A stretch of DNA of 14,551 nucleotides, taken from contig JASHWA010000608.1 of NCBI GenBank assembly GCA_030044325.1, forward strand, positions 1 through 14,551, written 5' to 3'. This DNA comes from Bryobacteraceae bacterium (GTDB lineage: Bacteria; Acidobacteriota; Terriglobia; Bryobacterales; Bryobacteraceae). The notes below the pieces were generated by a model. That model saw only the letters and a program-made list of their open reading frames with translations, had not been told where the DNA came from and ran no database searches. Positions 8,392-14,551 of this stretch are shown piece after piece. Numbering within the stretch: the first letter of the stretch is position 1; each line of letters begins with the position of its first letter. A program made the position numbers and the translations under genes.

Positions 8392-9133
8392 AGACTTGAT
8401 CGCCTATCTATTGCACGAAATGACGGACGAGGAGCGCCTTGCTTTCTCGGAAAAGTGGATCTCCGACGCGGACCTGCATGAGCAACTGAGGATGGCGGAG
8501 GCTGATCTGCTGGACGCCTATGTCCGCGGGGATATGGCGCCCGAACAGCGCCGCCGTATCGAAAAATATCTTCTCGTCTCGGCGCCGCAACAGGAAAAGC
8601 TGGCTTTCGCGAACCTGCTGCACGACGGGTTCCCGCCGGTCTCGCGTCCGGCTCCTCGCACGGTGAAGTGGTTCGCGATTCCCGCTGCGGCCTGCATTGT
8701 CGCGCTGGCGGGAGCGACGTTGTGGGTGAATCGCGACAACGGCAGTTTGCGCCGACAGGTGCTCGAAACGCGTGCCGAGCTTCAACGGCAAGAGGCCGGC
8801 TCAACTCTTACAGTGAGTCTGGCGGCACAGCCGGTTCGTGGCTCCGTGCGGCAGCTCTCGATCGCGGTTCCCTCGCATGCCGAGATCGTCCGGTTGGAGC
8901 TGGAATTGGACCCGCGAGATCAGAATCCCTCGACGGCGATTCAAGTTTCGACGGGAGGCCGGGTGATGTGGAGCCAGAGCCCCGTTCAAGAGCAGATCCG
9001 CGGCGCCAAGCTGGTCGCTACGGCCTGGATTCCGGAAGCGATTCTGGCTCCTGGCTCTTACGAGATCGAACTCGCATCCAACGGCGCCGCGCTTGCCTAT
9101 TATTACGTTGACATCAGCCCGCGGGCACGATAG
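8357..9133 (+). CDS. Single-pass membrane protein, probable anti-sigma factor
   Basis: A 258-residue protein in three parts. An acidic, helical N-terminal region (about 10-90, including AYLLHEMTDEERLAF and DAYVRGDMAPEQRRRIEKYL) resembles the cytoplasmic sigma-binding segment of membrane anti-sigma factors, but there is no HxxxCxxC zinc motif. One transmembrane helix follows (about 105-124), then a short coiled-coil-like stretch (about 128-147), then a beta-rich extracytoplasmic domain (about 150-254) ending LAPGSYEIEL...AYYYVDIS. Gene order (immediately after and overlapping a sigma gene) supports an anti-sigma role; direct binding is inferred. Start choice is uncertain: GTG 8324, 8357 and 8384 are all in frame. 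8357 is taken as a compromise that keeps the conserved-looking part, with a GGGAG very close upstream. It could instead be an unrelated membrane sensor. Confidence 0.72.
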   Translation: MIKSPFPITVNRDLIAYLLHEMTDEERLAFSEKWISDADLHEQLRMAEADLLDAYVRGDMAPEQRRRIEKYLLVSAPQQEKLAFANLLHDGFPPVSRPAPRTVKWFAIPAAACIVALAGATLWVNRDNGSLRRQVLETRAELQRQEAGSTLTVSLAAQPVRGSVRQLSIAVPSHAEIVRLELELDPRDQNPSTAIQVSTGGRVMWSQSPVQEQIRGAKLVATAWIPEAILAPGSYEIELASNGAALAYYYVDISPRAR

Positions 9134-9408
9134 ATTTTACCATTCTGCCTGTGATCCGCAAAAATTCCGTCCGTCGCTAAGCGTTGGTCCGAACGCCCTC
9201 GAGGTCGTTGTCGCACACCAACCGAAACAGCGCGGAGCCCGCGCGACCGAAATGCCGGGCGAGCCGGATGCGTCGATGGTCGCCGACCATGCGCTTCAGG
9301 ATCACGTTCCGTCGGCTGAGCGGCAGCGGCCGGAGATCTTGAGGCGTTTCGCGAGATTGGTTCGAAAACGCTGTTCGCCGGTATCCTCCCGCGGTTAACC
9401 GAAAATCC

Positions 9409-9460
9409 GGTAGTGGGTCTATTTGACCCATCCGCGTGCGCTTTCAAATAGACCACTACC
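9409..9460. repeat. Long hairpin / paired inverted repeat
   Basis: Left arm 9409-9426 and right arm 9444-9460 are reverse complements except for one extra G on the left, with a 17-base loop; partial pairing continues outward for several bases. No T tract follows, so a classical terminator is unlikely. Outward-facing GGTAGTGG...ATTTGA ends suggest two abutting transposon ends or a very small palindromic element. A related GTAGTGG-AATTTGA string occurs at about 12147-12160. Confidence 0.75.
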
Positions 9461-9557
9461 CGAATTGAGCGTACGGTGCGCCGTTGGGAAGCGTCTGAGG
9501 GCCTTTTTACCATGAATCGCCGTTGAAACCGGGACGAGGTTCTGACGGGAACGTGCG

Positions 9558-9589
9558 TTGACCGCTCTGTTTCCACTCGGTGACATAAT
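9558..9589 (+). promoter_or_regulatory. Candidate promoter for the PQQ-propeller gene
   Basis: TTGACC at 9558-9563 resembles a -35 box and CATAAT at 9584-9589 a -10 box, but the 20-bp spacer is longer than usual. A start near 9596 would give a leader of about 30 nt that includes the GAAGGAG ribosome-binding site. Weak call. Confidence 0.3.
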
Positions 9590-9625
9590 AAGAACGCCGC
9601 CCGGGGATTTGAAGGAGCGCAATTG

Positions 9626-11191
9626 GTGCAAAGGTTCCTACTCCCCGTGGCGTTTCTGGCAGGAAGCGCGTATTGTCAGGTTCCAGCGGGCGATTTTCCC
9701 TTACGGGGCGACGTCGCCTGGAGCCAGTTCGGCCACGATCCGCAGCACACGACGCTTTCCGTGCGTCCGGCGCAGCCGATGCACAGCATTCATTGGCAGA
9801 CCCCGGTCGATCTCAGCCCGCCGGCGGGTCCGGGAGATTACAGGGTACATTACGGGTCGCCAGTGATCACCGCGGACAACACCGTGATCGTTCCGTTGAA
9901 GACCGGAAGCTACGGCGGCTTTGAAATCGAAGCGTTCGACGGTGCAAGCGGCACCCTGCTCTACACGCTTCCCACCGACTACTCGCTTCCAGCCCTCCCG
10001 GAGGGCGCCGCGCTGCTGCCGTATCAGCCGGTGCTTTCAGGTTCGAGGTTGTATTACCCGGGCGCGGGAGGCACCCTCTACTATCGTGATCTGACGCCTG
10101 CCGGGAGAGCGAACGCGAGCGCCAGCGCGAGCGGGCAAGTGGCGTTCTATGGGATCGGCTTGTATATGAGCCACCAGGCGGCATTCAATAGCGAGGTGCA
10201 GATCTCGACTCCTTTGACGGTCGACCGGTGGGGCGATGTGTTCTTCGGCTTCATCGCGGCGGCGGGAAATCCGGCGGGTCTCGCCAGCGGAATTGCGAGG
10301 CTTGCGCCGGACGGAACGGGCGCCTGGGTTGCGGCTGTCAGCCTGACCGGAAATCCGAATATGACCCAGGTCGCGTTCGCCTGTGCGCCAGCGCTCAGCA
10401 ATGACCAGACGACGGTCTATTTCGCCGTCAGCGACAATCTTGCGGATTACAGCAGCGATAGCGGGTACCTGGTTTCGGTGAACGCGGCGACGCTGGCGCC
10501 GATCGGGTCTGTCCAGTTGAATGATCCCGCGGTGGGCGGCCCGGGGAACCTTTCCCCGCAAAGCTCGGCGACTCCCATGGTGGGGCCGGATGGAGATGTT
10601 TACTTCGGCGTTCTGCCGAGCAACGGCTCAGCGACGGAGGACAACGACCGAGGCTGGCTGCTGCATTTCGATGCGGCACTCACGCAAACCAAGACGCCAG
10701 GATCGTTCGGATGGGATGACACACCCTCGGTGGTGCCCGCGAGCGTCGTGCCGGCATACAAGGGTACGTCTTCGTATCTTATTTTGGTCAAGTACAACAA
10801 CTACGCGGGCGCGGGCACGGGCAACGGAGTGAACCAGGTGGCGATTCTCGATCCAAACGCCCAAATGCAGGACGAATATTCGGCCGTGCCGGTGACGGTG
10901 ATGCAGGAAGTGATCACGGTTAGCGGAGTGACGCCCGATCCGACCGCAGGGTTTCCGGATGCCGTCAAAGAATGGTGCATCAGCTCGACCGCGGTGGATC
11001 CGGTCACGAAGTCCGCGATCCTGAACAGCGAAGACGGAAACGCATATCGTTGGGATTTCACCACCAACACGCTTTCACAAAGCGTTGCGCTGGGGCCGGG
11101 GATCGCCGAAGCCTACACGCCGACCGTGATCGGCCCGGATGGCACGGCCTACGCGCTCAACGACGCGATTCTGTTCGCGATCGGAAATTGA
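9626..11191 (+). CDS. Secreted PQQ-type beta-propeller repeat protein
   Basis: A 521-residue exported protein. A signal sequence (MQRFLLPVAFLAGSAYC) precedes the mature start near QVPAGDFP. The opening AWSQFGHDPQHT motif is typical of PQQ-like/outer-membrane-assembly-type propellers. Blade-like units repeat strand patterns such as GSPVITADNTVIVPLKTGSYGG, STPLTVDRWGDVFFGF, ATPMVGPDGDVYFGV and PTVIGPDGTAYALNDAILFA. No quinoprotein dehydrogenase catalytic residues can be assigned, so a binding or structural role is likelier than an enzyme. GTG at 9626 is preferred over TTG 9623 because GAAGGAG (9611-9617) then sits 8 nt upstream. It is followed after 68 bp by a small exported bicupin on the same strand; no functional link is evident. 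Confidence 0.8.
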   Translation: MQRFLLPVAFLAGSAYCQVPAGDFPLRGDVAWSQFGHDPQHTTLSVRPAQPMHSIHWQTPVDLSPPAGPGDYRVHYGSPVITADNTVIVPLKTGSYGGFEIEAFDGASGTLLYTLPTDYSLPALPEGAALLPYQPVLSGSRLYYPGAGGTLYYRDLTPAGRANASASASGQVAFYGIGLYMSHQAAFNSEVQISTPLTVDRWGDVFFGFIAAAGNPAGLASGIARLAPDGTGAWVAAVSLTGNPNMTQVAFACAPALSNDQTTVYFAVSDNLADYSSDSGYLVSVNAATLAPIGSVQLNDPAVGGPGNLSPQSSATPMVGPDGDVYFGVLPSNGSATEDNDRGWLLHFDAALTQTKTPGSFGWDDTPSVVPASVVPAYKGTSSYLILVKYNNYAGAGTGNGVNQVAILDPNAQMQDEYSAVPVTVMQEVITVSGVTPDPTAGFPDAVKEWCISSTAVDPVTKSAILNSEDGNAYRWDFTTNTLSQSVALGPGIAEAYTPTVIGPDGTAYALNDAILFAIGN

Positions 11192-11220
11192 GCTCCGCGT
11201 GCTTCCGAGGCCGTTCCTGT

Positions 11221-11250
11221 TTGTTTTCGCGATCGATTGTGAAATATAAT
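11221..11250 (+). promoter_or_regulatory. Candidate promoter for the bicupin gene, near-leaderless
   Basis: TTGTTT at 11221-11226 and a perfect TATAAT at 11245-11250 are 18 bp apart. Transcription would begin near 11257, three bases before the GTG at 11260. No Shine-Dalgarno precedes that codon. Confidence 0.5.
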
Positions 11251-11259
11251 CATTTGCGC

Positions 11260-11856
11260 GTGACTCCCCTCATCCTGCTGGTGCTGGCGTTCGCATCTTC
11301 CAAGTCCGATTCGACCGTGGAACTGGAAAATTCCTGGGTGCGTATTGTGCGAGTGCATTACGCGCCGCACGAAAAGACGCGGGCACACGATCATCCTTCC
11401 ACTCCGACGGTGTATGTGTACACCACCGACGGCGGCCGCCTGCGGATCGTGCACGACGAAATGGAGAAGCCGGTGATTCGTCCCGTGGTCAAGGCCGGCG
11501 CGGTGCGTTTCAATCGCGGCGCGTTCGAGCATCACCAGGTGGAGGAGCTCGACGGCGTGGCGAGCGAGTACTTGCGGCTGGAACTGAAGATCGCCCCGGT
11601 CGATTTGCCGGCCGAGGATATACGGCGCGCTCCTGACGACCGGACTCCGTATGAAAGCGGGATGATCCGGATTCTGCGCGTGACCTGCGCGCCGCACTCG
11701 CAATGTCCGGCGTCCGCGCACCCCGAAGATCCCGCGGTGATCGTGACTGGCAAGAAGTTCCAATGGCGCGATGCGAACGCTCCGCCGGTGTTGAACTCGT
11801 CGTCCGTTCCGATGGAGCAGGTGAGAGTCGAGCTGAAATCGAAGCCCGCTCGTTGA
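11260..11856 (+). CDS. Exported bicupin-like protein
   Basis: A 198-residue protein with a short hydrophobic N-terminus (MTPLILLVLAFASS) that looks like a signal sequence. Two cupin-like halves follow. Half one (about 20-110) has the metal-site pattern around APHEKTRAHDHPSTPTVYVY (His43, His45) and a second motif FEHHQVEEL (His91/His92). Half two (about 131-195) repeats the lead-in (MIRILRVTCAPHSQCPASAHPED, shortened relative to the first) but lacks the HxH pair, so only the first half is likely to bind metal. Cupins range from enzymes to binding proteins, so no reaction is assigned. The start was chosen because TATAAT at 11245-11250 overlaps the upstream alternative GTG 11239. It may be a separate transcription unit from the propeller gene before it. 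Confidence 0.7.
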   Translation: MTPLILLVLAFASSKSDSTVELENSWVRIVRVHYAPHEKTRAHDHPSTPTVYVYTTDGGRLRIVHDEMEKPVIRPVVKAGAVRFNRGAFEHHQVEELDGVASEYLRLELKIAPVDLPAEDIRRAPDDRTPYESGMIRILRVTCAPHSQCPASAHPEDPAVIVTGKKFQWRDANAPPVLNSSSVPMEQVRVELKSKPAR

Positions 11857-11876
11857 AGAGTGAAAAAGGGGACAGC

Positions 11877-11900
11877 GCATCGATGGGCGCAGCCCGATGC
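11877..11900. repeat. Short hairpin after the bicupin gene
   Basis: GCATCG and CGATGC form a 6-bp stem, and an alternative GGGC/GCCC pairing lies inside the loop. It follows an AAAAAGGGGACAG string (about 11863-11875) of the sort sometimes seen beside REP-like palindromes. No T tract follows. Possible weak terminator or REP-like remnant. Confidence 0.3.
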
Positions 11901-11985
11901 CACCTGAGTCGAGGCAGGAGACGGAGCACTGCATCTTCGCCCCATGTTCGCCAAAGCCGAAGGGGTGCATCCACGGCGGACCGCG

Positions 11986-12150
11986 ATGAATCCATCAACC
12001 ATGCCGGCTCATGACCTCTCGGACACAATTGCGTTTCTATCGCGCACGCCGGGGACGCTCAACGCCCTGCTTCGCGGCCTCCCCGATAACTGGACCAGCC
12101 GCAATGAAGGCGACGGCACCTGGACAGCGATGGTGGATCATTCTGAGTAG
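11986..12150 (+). pseudogene. DinB-superfamily protein, 5' fragment
   Basis: Translation from ATG 11986 gives LSDTIAFLSRTPGTLNALL...NEGDGTW, which matches the start of DinB/YfiT-type four-helix-bundle proteins (metal-dependent thiol-linked functions in the wider family). In intact members the GTW motif is followed by a conserved helix with a GH pair; here the frame turns into TAMVDHSE and stops at 12148-12150. Only about 54 residues remain of a family usually near 150-180, so it is a broken gene. The break coincides with the end of the opposing fragment at about 12146. Confidence 0.65.
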
Positions 12151-12451
12151 TGGAATTTGACAATTCAAGTGCAGGGGCGATCTCCTGAAGTCTGGCGTTG
12201 GCTTGTGGCGAACAAAGGTAAATCTCACCGCCATTCCGGTCGTCATTCGTCCTCGATTCTGCATCTGATACCTCCTCGGGTCTCGATGAGTTGCTCTTGG
12301 ACACTGACGGTTGCAAAACTTGAACCGGTTCGATTCTTTCGCCTAGTAAGCTCTGAAGAACCTGAAGCGCATGATAGTCGCCAGATATCTTTCCGGGTTT
12401 TGGCGCCCCTATAAAAAGGGCGTCCGCCGACAAAATCGCGGTACGAAGCAA
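12146..12451 (-). pseudogene. Possible truncated unknown protein
   Basis: The minus-strand frame reads LRTAILSADALFIGAPKPGK, SGDYHALQVLQSLLGERIEPV and later GGEIYLCSPQANARLQEIAPALEL, stretches that look protein-like rather than random, with alternating hydrophobic strands and helices. The first part follows a stop (TAA) directly, with only a TTG start and no ribosome site, and the coding character ends near 12146, where it meets the DinB fragment. Both ends therefore seem missing. I do not recognise the family. It could still be a chance frame. Confidence 0.3.
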
Positions 12452-12883
12452 ATCTTAATTGCGGATTGGTGTGGTACGAACCTCCTGTAAGCCCCAGCGA
12501 CATCTCTTATCGTCTAATCACGGTTCGCGCGACCGGGCTAGACGCCAGCGCGAAAGTCCCGAATAAAGCGCGCAAGAGTGCACGGAAAGTACCGCTCTGG
12601 TACACATTTGGTGCAGGATCACCGGTCAAGTCCCGGTTTTCCATGAATTTCTGAGCTCCACAAAATCCGAGGGGCTTCGGCAAAATCAGCGGCGCGCCGC
12701 GACCCGCGCCCTTCGCGCGAATCCGCCCGAATGAATCCGGCCTGGGAGTTTTGCCGAGCCCCCTGGTTTTTTTCCCGTTCGGAAATCAATGGAAAACGGG
12801 GATTTGGATGCCGATTGTGTACCAAATGTGCACCGAGTTGTCGCATGATTTTGGTCCTCATTGGGGGCCAGAGGCGCCAAGAT
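12452..12883. other. Non-coding stretch with a large palindrome
   Basis: No gene can be supported between the fragment ending at 12451 and the NHL gene. The stretch is dominated by the imperfect inverted repeat at 12599-12834; the first part, 12452-12598, shows nothing identifiable. Confidence 0.6.
12599..12834. repeat. Imperfect palindrome with ~89-bp arms
   Basis: Arms 12599-12687 and 12746-12834 pair as inverted copies. The outer 17 bases match at 15 positions (consensus GGTRCACATTTGGTRCA); 20 bases inward, GTTTTCCAT...TTTC.GA matches at 16 of 19; after another 12 bases a GGGGC/TCGGCAAAA block matches with a one-base shift. Segment spacings are the same in both arms. The 58-base centre is very GC-rich. 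This shape fits a small non-autonomous transposable element or two head-to-head copies of a recombination site. No coding frame crosses it convincingly. Confidence 0.7.
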
Positions 12884-14551
12884 CTATTGCGCCGGCCGGA
12901 GCACTCGAACGGCATTGTTCTCGAAATCCGCTACGTAGATGTTTCCATTTGAGTCGACCGCAAGCCGCGCTGGTCCCCACAGTTGAGCGCTTGTAGCCGG
13001 GCCGCCGTCGCCGATGTAACCTGCGCAGGGATTATTAGGGTTCAGCCGGCACACGCCGCCAGCGATTGTCGTCATGATACCGCCAGGTGTAATTCTGAGG
13101 ACCTGGTCGAAATCGAACTCGGCGACGTAAACATTGCCTGCGCTGTCTGCGGCGATTCCGAGGTTCATGCTGAGATTCTCGCCGCCCAGGATGGTCGAGA
13201 TAATACCGTCAGGCGTTACCTTTCGGACATGACCGTTGTAGTTTTCCGCGATATAAATGTTGCCTGCGCCGTCCACCGCCACATCGACGGCGACGAAGAG
13301 TTGAGCGCTGGTTGCAGGGCCGCCGTCGCCTGCATCGCCGTATGTACCGTTGCCTGCGACTACAGTGACCGTTCCATCCGGAGCGAGTTTCAGAATCTGA
13401 TCCGGCAATGGAGCCGCGATATAAATGTTTTTGCCGTCTGAAGAGAGACCGGTTGCAACCACGCTTGCGGCCGTTGTAATGATTCCCGAGCTGGACACTT
13501 TTCGCACAAGATCGTTATCGGCGAAGTAAAAATTCCCGGCGCTGTCCGTCGCAATCCCTTTGCAGGAAGCCGAAGGGCCGCACGCCAGAGGGACGCTGAT
13601 CGCGGGAACGCCATCGGTCACTGCGCCGCTGACTCGACGTTGTCCGTTGCCGGCGACGGTTGTGATCGTTCCATCAGGCGCGACCCTGCGGATACGATTA
13701 TTCTGTTCATCTCCGATGTAGACGTTTTGAGCTGCATCTACCGCTATCCCAATTGGATTCGCAAGCGTCGCATTGACGGCCGGCCCGCCATCGCCGATGT
13801 AGCCCGGCCCCAGTCCCGAGATTGTCTTCAGACTCCCATCGGATCCGAGCAGTTGAATGTAGGGATTATATTGCCCCTCGATGTAAATCCGGCCTGCCGG
13901 ATCAATCGCGATATCCCGCGCGCAGATGTATGGCCCGGAGCCTGTGAGAAAGCACCCAGATTGATCCTGAGTTTGCAATGAAGAAATGTTCCCGTCTGGT
14001 GTGACCTCTCGAATCGCATGATTTCCGGCATCGACGATAAACACGTCGCCGGCGGCATCCACCGCAACGCCGCTGATCCACCGGCTTAGTTGCGCCGCAA
14101 TCGCGGGACCTCCGTCTCCCGAATAGCCGTTTGTGAGCGAGCCCGCGAATCGCTCGATAATTCCATCTGGATTTACGACGCGGATAGGCTGACTGACATA
14201 GTCGTCTTCGTTCCAGTCGTACACATCCGCTGCGATATAGAGATTTCCAAGGGAATCAACCGCGATCGATCGTGGAATTCCGAGCCCTGCCTCGATGGCT
14301 GGTCCCCCGTCGCCATAATCGTGTTCCTTTCCATTGCCGGCCACTGTTTTCAATGGGCCACCCACAGGAAGCATGCGAATAAGCGATCCATCGATGATGT
14401 AAAGATTGTTTTCTTTGTCGACCGCGAGTGCTCCGGCGGCGTTCAAACCTGTCGCGACGGTTGTAATCGTCCCGTCCGGCGTAATCTTTCGAACCGTATT
14501 GCCGATGGAGTCGCTTGCGGCGTTTCCATCGTCCACATAGATATTGCCCAG
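12884..14551 (-). CDS. NHL-repeat beta-propeller protein, 5' end outside window
   Basis: The minus-strand frame is open to the window edge and already in a repeat (LGNIYVDDGNAAS), so the start and any signal peptide are not seen; at least 555 residues remain. Roughly eight to ten NHL-type units follow the pattern DxxGNxYxAD...N..RKVTPDGxITTVAGNG...GDGGPAxxAQL, with GDGGPA-type loops at least five times. The family forms six-bladed or longer beta-propellers used for binding or as extracellular proteins; catalytic residues are not evident. It ends with FENNAVRVLRPAQ and a TAG stop at 12884-12886. One unit is altered (VTDGVPAISVPLAC) and one lost its GDGGPA loop (around ILGGENLSMNLG). Its 3' end lies about 50 bp from the palindrome. 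Confidence 0.88.
   Translation of the reverse strand: MGNIYVDDGNAASDSIGNTVRKITPDGTITTVATGLNAAGALAVDKENNLYIIDGSLIRMLPVGGPLKTVAGNGKEHDYGDGGPAIEAGLGIPRSIAVDSLGNLYIAADVYDWNEDDYVSQPIRVVNPDGIIERFAGSLTNGYSGDGGPAIAAQLSRWISGVAVDAAGDVFIVDAGNHAIREVTPDGNISSLQTQDQSGCFLTGSGPYICARDIAIDPAGRIYIEGQYNPYIQLLGSDGSLKTISGLGPGYIGDGGPAVNATLANPIGIAVDAAQNVYIGDEQNNRIRRVAPDGTITTVAGNGQRRVSGAVTDGVPAISVPLACGPSASCKGIATDSAGNFYFADNDLVRKVSSSGIITTAASVVATGLSSDGKNIYIAAPLPDQILKLAPDGTVTVVAGNGTYGDAGDGGPATSAQLFVAVDVAVDGAGNIYIAENYNGHVRKVTPDGIISTILGGENLSMNLGIAADSAGNVYVAEFDFDQVLRITPGGIMTTIAGGVCRLNPNNPCAGYIGDGGPATSAQLWGPARLAVDSNGNIYVADFENNAVRVLRPAQ

Larger units (their letters stand above)
9134..9625. other. Intergenic region without a supported gene
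   Basis: Short open frames on both strands here look like chance frames with no recognisable motifs. The stretch holds the 9409-9460 hairpin, a possible promoter (9558-9589) and the GAAGGAG ribosome site (9611-9617) of the next gene. Its left half could be an old insertion remnant, but nothing in it is identifiable. Confidence 0.6.

Noticed and set aside
9103..9576. Minus-strand frame of 157 codons in the intergenic region
   Set aside because: It runs through the 9409-9460 hairpin, is basic and repetitive, and shows no motif or ribosome site.
12613..12641. tRNA 3'-end-like string (T-arm-like ACCGG...CCGGT)
   Set aside because: The loop lacks one T of the normal TTCRA pattern, and no matching acceptor, anticodon or D arm lies upstream.
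1..14551. CRISPR array
   Set aside because: No regularly spaced direct repeats were seen.

Overview
The window is GC-rich DNA and looks like a chromosome of Acidobacteriota, probably a Solibacter/Bryobacter-like lineage. This is an inference from gene content: a secreted TPR-CHAT protein beside an ECF-type sigma factor, plus secreted HAF-repeat, PQQ-type and NHL-type propeller proteins and IS91-type debris. No rRNA, tRNA or CRISPR array was found.

Layout. (1) 1-3077 is an accessory patch. It holds the 3' part of a frameshifted IS91-family transposase, a near-perfect 21-bp inverted repeat, a protein with a predicted winged helix and PD-(D/E)XK-like nuclease core, and a convergent tyrosine recombinase with an intact catalytic set but a short N-terminus. 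(2) 3311-4270 is a secreted HAF-repeat protein. (3) 4324-9133 is the most interesting block, three co-directional genes: an exported 1136-residue protein with TPRs and a C-terminal CHAT (caspase-like) domain, an ECF-like sigma factor, and a single-pass membrane protein that looks like its anti-sigma partner. (4) 9134-9625 has no convincing gene but carries a strong hairpin. (5) 9626-11856 holds a secreted PQQ-type beta-propeller protein and a small exported bicupin. (6) 11857-12883 is decayed DNA: a DinB-like fragment that stops abruptly, an opposing gene fragment that ends at the same place, and an imperfect palindrome of about 236 bp. (7) 12884 to the window end is a minus-strand NHL-repeat protein whose start lies outside.

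The main hypothesis is that block 3 is one regulatory unit. The membrane protein would hold the sigma factor, and the exported CHAT protein would act on the same extracytoplasmic side as its beta-rich domain, perhaps as a protease or sensor. The sequence shows the adjacency, topology and catalytic residues; the functional link is inferred. Several genes also have a -10-like hexamer so close to the start codon that leaderless or very short-leader transcripts are likely.
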